A DNA stretch of 58,301 bases from Rhodobacteraceae bacterium HLUCCO07 (GCA_001314705.1 LJSU01000018.1:1-58301); one strand, 5' to 3'. Positions 16,324 through 24,808 are shown, numbered from the stretch's first letter. The notes: generated by a model from the sequence alone, not told the origin. Numbers and translations: made by a program.

Positions 16324-16623
16324 ATGCCAAAAGAGACCAAGCGTGACAATGCCGAAAAACCTGCGCGCCGCGTGGGCACCTCCGGCTTCTGTCTATGGGT
16401 GTTCCGCGCCGCCAGGTGGGTAAACGCCCGCTTGCGTTCGGCGCCTTCGCCTTTCGACGCCGCCAACTTGACATCGGACCATGGCCCAGCCCCTGAAAAC
16501 GGACAGATTCACGAACGCAACGGTATCTGGGTCGTCACGATCGGTGGCGTCTGGCACGGTGACTACACCGCGCACGAACACGCTGTCACTGCGGTCGCAT
16601 CGGCCAGCCCACGTTCAAGGTGA
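16324..16623 (+). CDS. Hypothetical protein (99 aa)
   Basis: 99 residues; ATG preceded by GAGAGGA. The N-terminal part is basic (KETKRDNAEKPARRVG). A compact segment GIWVVTIGGVWHGDYTAHEH near the C-terminus resembles the beta-hairpin and helix pattern of small DUF2188-type proteins, but the match is weak. It lies in the same-direction set of small genes between the Mla operon and the transglutaminase-like gene. Confidence 0.5.
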   Translation: MPKETKRDNAEKPARRVGTSGFCLWVFRAARWVNARLRSAPSPFDAANLTSDHGPAPENGQIHERNGIWVVTIGGVWHGDYTAHEHAVTAVASASPRSR

Positions 16624-16689
16624 CGCGGCGAATGCCTGTCGGCTGTCCTTGGCCGATCCACACACTCACACCGAAACGAAAGGACGCAA

Positions 16690-17169
16690 ATGACCGACCC
16701 GATTTTCAAGACAACGGTCTCATTCGCGAAACCGTTCAGGATTTCGGGCCTTGACGGGTTGCTGCCAGCCGGCGACTACGATCTCGAAACGGAAATCCAG
16801 GCACCGCCGGATCACCTGAACCCGGAACGGTGGAAGGCTTCTGTGATGGTGCAGTTGCACGCGCGCAGGTCTCATCCGGGCCTGTCACGCAACCTGACCG
16901 TACCGCTTTCCGCGCTGGATCATGCCTTGACCCGCGACGGACAGCCCGCCAACGCACTGGTTGATTTCCTTGTCGAGGAAATGCTGGCCGATCCCATGAT
17001 CCGGCTCGTGATGATGGCCGACCGGGTCTCGGAAGCCGAAATCCGCCAGATCTACGCGCAAGGCAACCTTGCAGGCTGTCCCGACACTGGTGGCGATCAT
17101 GGCGGCAGCCGCAACCAGCCAAAAACAGGATCGGCAGGTCGCCGCTGCCGTCCGGGTCGCAGAGAATGA
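16690..17169 (+). CDS. PAGDYDLETE-motif family (paralogue B), C-terminus apparently frameshifted
   Basis: 159 residues as read. It aligns with paralogue A through KPFRISGLDGLLPAGDYDLE, ERWKASVMVQLH, RSHPGLSRNLT and EEMLADPMIRLVMMADRVS, and then diverges after about residue 120 into an unusual basic tail ending RRCRPGRRE. Moving to the +1 frame near 17056 restores a longer frame ending at 17212 that contains AENEGMP, the same tail motif as in paralogue A. A single-base insertion in the last third (real or sequencing error) is the simplest explanation. Function unknown. Confidence 0.75.
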   Translation: MTDPIFKTTVSFAKPFRISGLDGLLPAGDYDLETEIQAPPDHLNPERWKASVMVQLHARRSHPGLSRNLTVPLSALDHALTRDGQPANALVDFLVEEMLADPMIRLVMMADRVSEAEIRQIYAQGNLAGCPDTGGDHGGSRNQPKTGSAGRRCRPGRRE

Positions 17170-17282
17170 AGGTATGCCGCAACGGCATGTGGTTTCACAG
17201 GAGGTCTCATAAAGGGCGTGGCGTTACATCATCCAACCGCAATCAAGGACGGCATGCCCCTCCTCTGCCGGGAATACGGGCC

Positions 17283-18191
17283 ATGTTGATCAGCCTCGGA
17301 TGCCGTCTCGACTTCCATTTTCCACAACCGACACCGCTTATTGCGATGCTGACGGTCCATCAGTCCCGTTTCAGCGATCTGCTCCGGCAGGATGGCCTTG
17401 TCCTTGCTCCCGGCGTCCCGGTCGAAGGCTACCGGGACGGCTTTGGCAACTGGTGCATACGCATGGTCGCCCCGGCAGGGGATTTCATGCTGTCCACGAA
17501 CGGGGTCTTTCGTGATTCCGGGCTGCCCGACCCGGTGGCACCAGAGGCGCGCCAGCATGAGGTGCAGGATCTGCCCTTCGACACTCTCGTCTATCTGTTG
17601 GGAAGCCGCTATTGCGACACCGATCTGTTGTCCGAACAGGCTTGGCAGATCTTTGACAAGGGTCCGACCGGCTGGGCGCGCGTCCAGGCAATCTGCGACT
17701 TCGTTCAGGCCCATGTGACCTTTGGCTATCACCACGCAAAGGCCACGCGCACTGCCTCGCAGACGCTTGCCGAGGGCGTGGGCGTGTGCCGCGACTTCGC
17801 GCATCTGGCGATCGCGTTGTGCCGCTGCATGAATATACCCGCGCGCTATTGCACCGGTTACCTGAGCGATATCGGCGAGCCGCTGCCCCATCCGACCGGT
17901 GATTTCGCCGCCTGGATGGAGTTTTACCTCGATGGCCAATGGCACATTTTCGACCCGCGCAACAACGCGCCCCGCTTCGCACGGTTTCTCGTCGCGCGGG
18001 GCCGCGATGCCGCCGATGTGCCCCTGACACAAACCTTCGGATCGGCAACCATGACCGGTTTCCGGGTCTGGACAGAAGAAACAGACCCGAAAGCCACCGC
18101 GAGTTTGGCAACATCCCCGGCGCCCGAAACGCTGGGCATTCATCTACCAACATTCACCCGGCTGACCAGGCGCAAGGAGCGCAAACCATGA
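17283..18191 (+). CDS. Transglutaminase-like superfamily protein
   Basis: 302 residues from MLISLGCRLDFHF. The bacterial transglutaminase-like core lies at about 130-230: the nucleophile Cys is C169 in GVGVCRDFAHLAIALCR, and an Asp follows in FDPRNN (about 224). At the usual His position (HAW in most family members) this protein reads DFAAWMEFYLDG, so the catalytic His appears replaced by Ala; some relatives of this subfamily also carry a non-His residue there. The downstream gene overlaps by ATGA. A peptidase-like or amidase role is possible but not shown. Confidence 0.85.
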   Translation: MLISLGCRLDFHFPQPTPLIAMLTVHQSRFSDLLRQDGLVLAPGVPVEGYRDGFGNWCIRMVAPAGDFMLSTNGVFRDSGLPDPVAPEARQHEVQDLPFDTLVYLLGSRYCDTDLLSEQAWQIFDKGPTGWARVQAICDFVQAHVTFGYHHAKATRTASQTLAEGVGVCRDFAHLAIALCRCMNIPARYCTGYLSDIGEPLPHPTGDFAAWMEFYLDGQWHIFDPRNNAPRFARFLVARGRDAADVPLTQTFGSATMTGFRVWTEETDPKATASLATSPAPETLGIHLPTFTRLTRRKERKP

Positions 18192-18382
18192 CCAAAATCC
18201 ATTCGGAGATCTTCACACCCAAAAGAGCCGCTGGCGATATTGCAACGAAACGCACCTGCCTGCGTTGCAAGACCATCTTCCAAAGCGAAGGGTTCGGAGA
18301 ACGCATCTGCTCACGCTGCAAGGGATCGGTGGTGTGGAAATCGGCTGTGCCCGCGGGTGACGGCCGCCCCCGCAAGCGTTGA
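18188..18382 (+). CDS. Small zinc-ribbon protein (64 aa)
   Basis: 64 residues with two CxxC knuckles, CLRCKTIFQSEGFGERICSR and then CK, spaced to form a single zinc ribbon; flanks are basic (PKRAAGDIATKR, GDGRPRKR). The ATG overlaps the stop of the transglutaminase-like gene by four bases, implying co-translation. Nucleic-acid or protein binding is plausible for such ribbons; no specific family was recognised. Confidence 0.7.
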   Translation: MTKIHSEIFTPKRAAGDIATKRTCLRCKTIFQSEGFGERICSRCKGSVVWKSAVPAGDGRPRKR

Positions 18383-18384
18383 CC

Positions 18385-18440
18385 ATGCCCGACATCCGCA
18401 TCACTCACAGAACGGAATACACCTATCGGTTTGCTTTTGT
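18385..18440 (+). pseudogene. 5' remnant of a second transglutaminase-like gene
   Basis: An ATG two nt after the zinc-ribbon stop begins MPDIRITHRTEYTYRFA. This matches the opening beta strand of the bacterial transglutaminase N-terminal domain (I-x-H-x-T-x-Y-x-Y). After about residue 18 the frame no longer looks like that family and has no domain signature before the tRNA-Pro. Transglutaminase-like genes often occur in pairs, so a truncated second copy is the likely reading. The right boundary near 18440 is approximate. Confidence 0.45.
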
Positions 18441-18805
18441 TCCTGAAGTCGGAAATCGGGCATCCAACGCCGATCTGGCTGTCCCGATCAGAGCGGAAAG
18501 CCATCCATGCCGCAAGCATCCCCTCGCTGGCAGCGCCACTGAAGGACAACAAGGCGCCGCTTGTCGTGGCATTCATGAAGAGCATCAAAGCAGCGATTGC
18601 GGCGCCGGAAATGCCATGCCAGCCAGAGGTTGTGCCTTTTCCGGGAAATGGGCAACAGGCAGCGTTTCGCGCAGCTATGGTGGCGATCATGCCGGAACCA
18701 CTGAACCGGTCACCACGGACTCTGGATTCGCCCCTGCCGCGCTTATCATGTGCTTGCCGTAGCAGTAATCACATCCGCAGAGGCGAGCTAAGCTATTGGA
18801 ACCAT
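18441..18805. other. Unassigned segment between truncated gene and tRNA-Pro
   Basis: About 365 bases with open frames on both strands but no recognisable product or ribosome site. It separates the broken transglutaminase-like gene from the 3' end of tRNA-Pro and is a candidate leftover of an integrated element; no inverted repeats or integrase fragment were recognised. Confidence 0.4.
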
Positions 18806-18882
18806 TGGTCGGAGTGAGAGGATTCGAACCTCCGGCCCCTGCCTCCCGAAGACAGTGCTCTACCAGGCTGAGCTACACTCCG
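18806..18882 (-). tRNA. tRNA-Pro (anticodon CGG)
   Basis: The minus strand reads as a full cloverleaf: acceptor CGGAGTG/CACTCCG, D-arm GCTC...GAGC, anticodon stem CTGTC/GGCAG around loop TTCGGGA (anticodon CGG), T-arm with TTCGAAT, and an encoded CCA. Length is 77 nt with CCA. Confidence 0.96.
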
Positions 18883-18952
18883 TCCGTGTCGATGCCGATT
18901 ACAGAATGCCGCCCGCTTTGGCAAGGGGATGAAGCCACCCGTCCGGCCTTTT

Positions 18953-19306
18953 CTACGCGGGCCCGTCATGGGCCATGCGACTGTCAGACGGGGCCTCTTT
19001 GCGTTCGTTCATGCCGTAGTCGCGCAGCACATGCGCCACCCGCAAACGATAGTCGGCCAGAACCCCGGCCCGACCCGCGCTTTGCGCGTCACGGTGGCGC
19101 GGGCGATTGCGCCACGCCGCAAGGCTTTCCTCGTCGCGCCAGAACGACACCGACAGAAGCTTGCCCGGCTCGCACAGGCTCTCGAACCGTTCGATCGAGA
19201 TGAACCCATCCTGGCGCTTGAGCTCGTCGCGCAGCGCCGCAGCCAGATCAAGGTAATCTTCCTTGCGCCCCTCGGCGGGCCAGAGTTCGAATATCACCGC
19301 AAGCAT
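18953..19306 (-). CDS. Antibiotic biosynthesis monooxygenase (ABM) domain protein
   Basis: 117 residues. The ferredoxin-like ABM fold is visible: MLAVIFELWPAEGRKEDYLD, then GFISIERFES and LLSVSFWRDEESLAAWRNRP, followed by a C-terminal helix with DYRLRVAHVLRDYG. ABM proteins are small heme-degrading or quinone-forming monooxygenases or just dimeric stress proteins. The start has GGGAGGTG upstream. It is the first gene after tRNA-Pro on the minus strand, 42 nt downstream of the flavoenzyme gene, so they may be co-transcribed. Confidence 0.85.
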   Translation of the reverse strand: MLAVIFELWPAEGRKEDYLDLAAALRDELKRQDGFISIERFESLCEPGKLLSVSFWRDEESLAAWRNRPRHRDAQSAGRAGVLADYRLRVAHVLRDYGMNERKEAPSDSRMAHDGPA

Positions 19307-19348
19307 CGTTGCACCTCCCTTTCAGGGCCGCACCCCATGTGCCACCAT

Positions 19349-21394
19349 TCAGATGTCTTTCACCAACCGCAACGCATCGTAAACCGCCGCGTGTATGTTG
19401 CGCGCGCTGACCGCGTCGCCGATCCGGTAGAGACGGAAACGACCCTCCGGGTTACGCTCGACCACCTGCGGCGTTCCGGCGACCAGCGCCTCGTAATCCA
19501 CCGCGCCGAGGTTGCGGCTCATCGGTTTGAGATCATGGTAGAGCGCGTCCATCGGCAGGGTGCCGTAATTCACCACCACCTGGTCAAAGTGCCGCTCCTC
19601 GGTGAAATCGCTGTAGTCCGTGCCGATCCGCGCGCGCAGGCGGTTGCCATCCCGCGCGATCCCCAAAAGCCGCCGCGCCACGGTCAGAACCGCGCCCCTC
19701 GGCTGCAGCGCCGCCAGATAGGGCGACAGGTTCATGCCCATGATCTCGGGCGCGAAGGTCCGGTCGGGGGTCATCACCTCGACCTCGGCCCCCGCCTCGG
19801 CCGCGATCTCGGCCGCCATCAGTCCCGGTGCATCCCCGCTCTCGTCGAAGATCAGCACCCGCCCGGCCGGTTTCACGTCACCGGAAATCACGTCCCAGGC
19901 GGTCACGGCCAGGTCCTGTTCCTCGCGCTGTTCGAGCAGGACGGTATTGGGCAGCCCCCCCGTCGCCACCAGCACCACGTCGGGGTCAAGCGCCGTGACG
20001 TCCTCGGCCTCGGCCCATGTGTTGAACCGGAACGCAACATCGCGCGCCGCGCATTGCGCCATGCGCCAGTCGATGATCCCGATCATCTCGCGCCGCCGTG
20101 GGTGTCGGGCCAAGAGGCGCACCTGTCCGCCCGGGTCCGGCTGGGCCTCGATGACGGTCACCTCGTGACCGCGCTCCGCGGCCACCCGCGCGGCTTCCAA
20201 TCCCCCCGGCCCGGCCCCCACGACGACGACACGACGGCGCGTCTGAGCGGGAGCGATCACCTGCGGCATCGACAATTCGCGCCCCGTGGCGGCGTTGTGG
20301 ATACAGAGCGCCTCGCCGCCCTCATAGATCCGGTCAAGGCAATAGGTCGCGCCGACACAGGGTCGGATGTCATCCTCGCGGCCCTCCCTGATCTTCTGCA
20401 CGATCAGCGGGTCGGCCATATGCGCCCGCGTCATCCCCACCATGTCGAGAAGCCCCGCCTGCACCGCGTGCCGCGCGGTGGCCACGTCGGGGATGCGCGC
20501 GGCGTGAAACGTCGGCATCCCGATCTCGGCCCGCACCCGACCGGCGAAATCGAGATGCGGCGCGCTTTTCATGCCCTGCACCGGGATCACCCTAGTCAGT
20601 GCCGGGTCGGTATGCACCCGCCCCCGGATCACGTTGAGGAAATCGACCATCCCGCTGTCGCGGAACGCCCGCGCGATCTCCAGCCCCTCCTCGGGCGTGG
20701 TGCCCCCCGGCGCATCCTCGTCCGCGGTATAGCGCAGCCCGATCAGGAAATCGGGGCCCACCCGCTTGCGGATCGCCTCGACCACCTCCATCGAGAAACG
20801 GATACGGCTTTCGATACCACCCAGCCCGTATTCCCCCTCGAGCCGGTTGGTCAGCGGCGACCAGAACTGTTCGAGCAGATGGCCATAGGCTTCAAGCTCG
20901 ATCCCGTCCATGCCGCCCGCCTTCATCCGCTCGGCGGCATCGGCGAAATCCGCGATCACGCGGGCGATGTCCCAATCCTCCATCACCTTGGGAAAGGCGC
21001 GATGCGCCGGTTCCTTGTGCGGCCCCGGTGCGAGCGAGGGCAGCCAATCCCCCTTGTTCCAGCCGGTCCTGCGACCGAGGTGGGTGAGCTGGATCATCAC
21101 CGCACAGCCATGCGCGTGCAGCGCGTCGGTCAACTCGCGCAGCCACGGCACGACCTCGTCCTTCCACGCGAGGATATTGTTGAACGCGGGCGGGCTGTCG
21201 CGGCTCACGCTGGCCGAACCGGCCGTCATCGCCAGCGCAAGCCCCGCCCTCGCCCGCGCCTCGTGATAGGCCCGGTAGCGCGCCTTGGGCATTCCGTCCT
21301 CGGCATAGGCCGGTTCATGCGCCGTGGTCATGATCCGGTTCTTCAGCGTAAGATGACCCAGCCGATAGGGTTGCAGCAGGGGATCATTGGACAT
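19349..21394 (-). CDS. NADH:flavin oxidoreductase, N-methylproline demethylase-like
   Basis: 681 residues from MSNDPLLQPYRLGHL (GGGAGGAAG upstream; longer frame rejected). The N-terminal half is an old-yellow-enzyme TIM barrel (KNRIMTTAHEPAYAEDGMP, QLTHLGRRTGWNKGDWLPS, GMDGIELEAYGHLLEQFWSP). A cysteine cluster CVGATYC...CIHN around residue 345 suits a 4Fe-4S site. The C-terminal half is a Rossmann FAD/NAD domain (VVVVGAGPGGLEAARVAAER). The block motifs resemble annotated N-methylproline demethylases of stachydrine breakdown, but substrate assignment is family-level inference. Confidence 0.85.
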   Translation of the reverse strand: MSNDPLLQPYRLGHLTLKNRIMTTAHEPAYAEDGMPKARYRAYHEARARAGLALAMTAGSASVSRDSPPAFNNILAWKDEVVPWLRELTDALHAHGCAVMIQLTHLGRRTGWNKGDWLPSLAPGPHKEPAHRAFPKVMEDWDIARVIADFADAAERMKAGGMDGIELEAYGHLLEQFWSPLTNRLEGEYGLGGIESRIRFSMEVVEAIRKRVGPDFLIGLRYTADEDAPGGTTPEEGLEIARAFRDSGMVDFLNVIRGRVHTDPALTRVIPVQGMKSAPHLDFAGRVRAEIGMPTFHAARIPDVATARHAVQAGLLDMVGMTRAHMADPLIVQKIREGREDDIRPCVGATYCLDRIYEGGEALCIHNAATGRELSMPQVIAPAQTRRRVVVVGAGPGGLEAARVAAERGHEVTVIEAQPDPGGQVRLLARHPRRREMIGIIDWRMAQCAARDVAFRFNTWAEAEDVTALDPDVVLVATGGLPNTVLLEQREEQDLAVTAWDVISGDVKPAGRVLIFDESGDAPGLMAAEIAAEAGAEVEVMTPDRTFAPEIMGMNLSPYLAALQPRGAVLTVARRLLGIARDGNRLRARIGTDYSDFTEERHFDQVVVNYGTLPMDALYHDLKPMSRNLGAVDYEALVAGTPQVVERNPEGRFRLYRIGDAVSARNIHAAVYDALRLVKDI

Positions 21395-21638
21395 GTGCTT
21401 CCTCCCTCGTTCGATCACGCCGCGTCTCAGGCAAGGATCAGGCCCCTTGCCCTCTTTCTTGGCACAAATACTCATCCTCGGCCCCGACCATGCACCGCGC
21501 CGCAAGGCCGCGCAAACCCGATACCGAACGCCCCGTTAACGTCCTCCACCCCGCAACCACGCCCTTGCGCATGTCATACGCCTGGCAGCCGGGCAGCAGC
21601 CGGAAGTCACCCCCCGGGATTCCGGCCCTGTTGCGGCG

Positions 21639-22604
21639 TTAACCTTTCTGCCGCGATTGCACGATCTGGCACAGCAGTTCGAACATGATCGACACGCCCA
21701 AAAACGCCGTTCCGCCCGATGCGTCAAAGGGCGGCGAGACCTCGACCATGTCCGCCCCCACGATATCAAGCCCCTCCAGACCACGCACCACCTGCAGCGC
21801 CTGGTAGGAATTCGGCCCGCCCACTTCGGGCGTTCCGGTACCCGGCGCGAAGGTCGGATCGACAAAGTCGATATCATAGGTCACATAGGTCGGGCCGGTC
21901 CCCGCGATCTCGCGCACCTCGCGCATTACGTCATTGATATCACGGGCGAAAAACTCGTCGATCGTGATGATGCGGATACCGTTGGCACGGGCGAAATCCA
22001 TGTCCTCGCTGTCATAAATCGTGCCCCGGATGCCGACCTGGACCATGCGCTTGGGATCGAGCAGTCCCTCTTCGACCGCGCGGCGGAACGGGGTGCCGTG
22101 GGTATACATCGTGCCCCCGAAATAGCCGCGATAAAGATCGGTATGGCTGTCGAACTGCACCAGCCCCACCGGTTTCTCCATGGCCACCGCGCGCAGGATC
22201 GGCAGGCTCGTCAGGTGGTCGCCCCCCGCGGTCAGGGGCACGATCCCGGCGTCAAGGATCCGGTCATAAAAGGCTGTTATCCTCTCCATCGATTCGGAAA
22301 TATCCGCCGGGTTGGGGCCCACATCACCCAGATCGGCACAATTGACCGCCTCGAAGGGGCGCAGACCGGACAGCGGATGCTGTGCCCGGATCATCGTTGA
22401 TGCATCGCGCAACTGTCGCGGCCCATGGCGCGGCCCCGGCCGGTTCGTCGTGCCACTGTCCCACGGCACGCCGACAAGGCCGATTTCGACCTCCTCGAAC
22501 CGCGCATGTCCGTGTGGCACATGCGGCAGCCGCATGAAGGTCGGAATGCCTGCGAAACGCGGCAGATCGAAACCGCTTACGGGGTGGAAAAACGCATCGC
22601 TCAT
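21639..22604 (-). CDS. Ureohydrolase, agmatinase-like
   Basis: 321 residues of the arginase/agmatinase superfamily. The Mn-binding motifs are complete: GGDH, DSHTD (family consensus DAHxD; the ligand D, H and D are kept), THG and DIDFVDP. GADMVEVSP marks the C-terminal active-site region. Which amidino substrate it hydrolyses (agmatine, guanidinobutyrate or another guanidine) is not decidable from sequence. The start overlaps the stop of the NlpC/P60 gene upstream by four bases, so it is translationally coupled. Confidence 0.9.
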   Translation of the reverse strand: MSDAFFHPVSGFDLPRFAGIPTFMRLPHVPHGHARFEEVEIGLVGVPWDSGTTNRPGPRHGPRQLRDASTMIRAQHPLSGLRPFEAVNCADLGDVGPNPADISESMERITAFYDRILDAGIVPLTAGGDHLTSLPILRAVAMEKPVGLVQFDSHTDLYRGYFGGTMYTHGTPFRRAVEEGLLDPKRMVQVGIRGTIYDSEDMDFARANGIRIITIDEFFARDINDVMREVREIAGTGPTYVTYDIDFVDPTFAPGTGTPEVGGPNSYQALQVVRGLEGLDIVGADMVEVSPPFDASGGTAFLGVSIMFELLCQIVQSRQKG

Positions 22605-23353
22605 TCGAAAATCTCCAATCTTTTCCGCGCGGTAACGGCCCCATCGCCCTGCGCCTCAATACGGGTGATCGCCTCGCCCAACCCCTCCACGGCCACCGCC
22701 ATGTGAAACACGTTGGCATGCAGAAGGGTCGCTTCGTCCACCACCCAGGCGACATGCCCCTTCCAGAACAACAGGTCGTTGCGCCGCAACGCCTCGCCCG
22801 GCCCGATCTCCCGGCCCAGCGCCTCGGCCTGCATCCCGCTATCCCCCGGACAGTCGATCCCGCAAGCCAGACACGCCGCCTGCACCAGTCCGGAACAGTC
22901 GATGCCGAAACCCGAATTGCCCCCCCAGAGATAGGGCGTCCCCTCGAACCGCGCGGCCACCGCCACCGGATCACGTTCGGGCGGATCGAGCGGCGCAACA
23001 TGCGCCTTTGGCACAAACCCTTTCCGTGTCTCGAAAAAACGCCCCTCCTCGCGCAGAACGGCAAGACGGCTGCCATGGCTCAGCGCCGCGGTCTCGCGCG
23101 TCTTGAAGTCGGCTTCGGGATAAAGATGCGTGCTCCGCGCCGTGACCCGATGCGTCACCTCTTCGGCCTTACCGAGCGTGCTGCTGCACAGGTATCCGAC
23201 ATACCCGTCCGCCAGCGCCCGCACATGGCACCAGCCGTCGCCATTCTCCAGAATCTCGACATGCTGGCCCATCACCACCTGCCGCGCGCGCCGCCCCTCC
23301 GGCGCATCGAGCAGATCGACCACCGGAACCGCGACCTGCCGCTGCTTCATCAC
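22601..23353 (-). CDS. NlpC/P60 family cysteine peptidase with SH3 domains
   Basis: 250 residues. N-terminal SH3-like beta segments (VVMGQHVEILENGDGWCHVR and GYVGYLC; about 10-120) precede the C40 peptidase domain (about 125-250). The catalytic Cys lies in FGIDCSGLVQ and the His in KGHVAWVVD. Such enzymes cut cell-wall stem peptides, but no signal peptide is seen, so a cytosolic muropeptide-recycling role is likely. The ATG overlaps the aminopeptidase stop (ATGA), and it overlaps the ureohydrolase start downstream. Confidence 0.9.
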   Translation of the reverse strand: MMKQRQVAVPVVDLLDAPEGRRARQVVMGQHVEILENGDGWCHVRALADGYVGYLCSSTLGKAEEVTHRVTARSTHLYPEADFKTRETAALSHGSRLAVLREEGRFFETRKGFVPKAHVAPLDPPERDPVAVAARFEGTPYLWGGNSGFGIDCSGLVQAACLACGIDCPGDSGMQAEALGREIGPGEALRRNDLLFWKGHVAWVVDEATLLHANVFHMAVAVEGLGEAITRIEAQGDGAVTARKRLEIFE

Positions 23354-24735
23354 AGGCCCAGAACCCCGGGCAGCGCTTCCAGCACCGCGCGCGCGCCCAT
23401 GCCGACCCCGCCCTTGGGTCGCCCGGGGGCGCCGGTCGGGTTCCAGCCGTAAATGTCGAAATGCGTGTAACGTGTTGTTTCCCCTGCAAACCTGCGCAGG
23501 AAAAGCGCCGCGGTGATCGACCCGGCGAACCCGCCCGAGGGCGCATTGTCAAGGTCCGCGATCCCCGGCTCGATCATCGACTCGTAAGGTGTCCAGAACG
23601 GCAGGCGCCAGACCGGATCGGCCACCCTGCACGCCGCCGCATCCAGCGCCGCGGCAAGCGCATCGTCATCGGTGTAATAGGGCGCAAGGTCCGGCCCCAC
23701 CGCCACCCGCGCCGCCCCGGTCAATGTCGCCATCGACAGCATGAGGTCGGGCGAGTCCTCGCTGGCAAGGGCCAGCGCATCGGCCAGCACCAGCCGCCCC
23801 TCGGCATCGGTATTGTTGATCTCGACCGTGAGCCCCTTGCGACTGGTCAGGATGTCACCGGGGCGAAAGCTGTTGCTGCTCACCGCGTTCTCGACCGCCG
23901 GGATCAGCATCCGCAACTGCACCGGCAGGCCCAGCGCCATGATCATCTGCGCCAGCCCCATCACCGTGGCCGCCCCGCCCATGTCCTTTTTCATCAGTCC
24001 CATCGACGCGCCGGGCTTGAGGTTGAGCCCGCCAGTGTCGAAACACACGCCCTTGCCAACAAGCGTCAGTTTCGGCCCCGCATCGCCCCAACGCATGTCA
24101 ACGAGGCGCGGCGCCTGATCGCTGGCCCGGCCAACCGCATGAATCATCGGGAAATTCTGCTCGACAAGAGCCTCGCCACGGATCACGTCGATGCTGGCGC
24201 CATGCTTGCCCGCCAGATCGACACAGGCCGCTTCGAGCGCGACCGGCCCCATGTCACTGGCGGGCGTATTGATCAGGTCACGGGTCAGCGCCTCGCCCTC
24301 GGCGATGGTCTCGACGCGCCCGGCGTCCATGCCTGCGGGTGCCACCAGCCGCGCCTTCGTGCCACTTGCCTTGGCATAGCGGTCGAAAACATAGGCCCCC
24401 AACAACCACCCCAGTGCCTCGGTCTCCAGCGCCTCACCCTCCAGGTCGGTTACAAGCCTGTAACTCCCCTCGGGCAGTTTCGCCGCGGCCCCGGCAAGGT
24501 GAAACCGGCCCCGCCTGCGCGCCGCCGCGTCCCCGTAACCAACGGCTGCGGCGGCGATGCCGCCATCCTCGGCCGGAACGATCGCGACCTGCCCCAGTTC
24601 CGCCTTGAACCCGGTGGCCTGCACCCATGTCGCGGCGCGCGGCGGCTGTTCGCTCAACCAGCCCTCCAGTGCATCCCGCTCGACCACGTGCAGGGGAATG
24701 GCGTCGCCGTGATCGGTTGCGAAACTCATGGGCAT
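23350..24735 (-). CDS. Leucyl aminopeptidase family (M17) peptidase
   Basis: 461 residues. The M17 catalytic domain has the Zn/Mn and active-site motifs VGKGVCFDTGGLNLKP and NTDAEGRLVLADAL (signature of leucyl aminopeptidase). The N-terminal part (about 1-150) is the family's macrodomain-like region. AGGAG precedes the ATG. It begins a three-gene overlapping minus-strand operon with NlpC/P60 and the ureohydrolase; the aminopeptidase and muropeptide peptidase fit peptide recycling, while the ureohydrolase is less clearly linked. Confidence 0.92.
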   Translation of the reverse strand: MPMSFATDHGDAIPLHVVERDALEGWLSEQPPRAATWVQATGFKAELGQVAIVPAEDGGIAAAAVGYGDAAARRRGRFHLAGAAAKLPEGSYRLVTDLEGEALETEALGWLLGAYVFDRYAKASGTKARLVAPAGMDAGRVETIAEGEALTRDLINTPASDMGPVALEAACVDLAGKHGASIDVIRGEALVEQNFPMIHAVGRASDQAPRLVDMRWGDAGPKLTLVGKGVCFDTGGLNLKPGASMGLMKKDMGGAATVMGLAQMIMALGLPVQLRMLIPAVENAVSSNSFRPGDILTSRKGLTVEINNTDAEGRLVLADALALASEDSPDLMLSMATLTGAARVAVGPDLAPYYTDDDALAAALDAAACRVADPVWRLPFWTPYESMIEPGIADLDNAPSGGFAGSITAALFLRRFAGETTRYTHFDIYGWNPTGAPGRPKGGVGMGARAVLEALPGVLGL

Positions 24736-24808
24736 GATGGCACTCCTTGGTCAGGGACTCAGCGGCCAGCCTATCCCCTTCCAGTCTGCCTGCAAGCCTT
24801 GCAATCGC

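Noticed and set aside
18431-18817. 128-residue frame in the unassigned segment before tRNA-Pro
   Set aside because: Runs into the tRNA gene, begins at a TTG without ribosome site, and a competing frame exists on the opposite strand.
18929-21688. 919-residue plus-strand frame opposite the flavoenzyme
   Set aside because: It is antisense to a gene with clear TIM-barrel, Fe-S and Rossmann motifs; composition is Arg/His/Pro-rich with no domain, a typical high-GC shadow.
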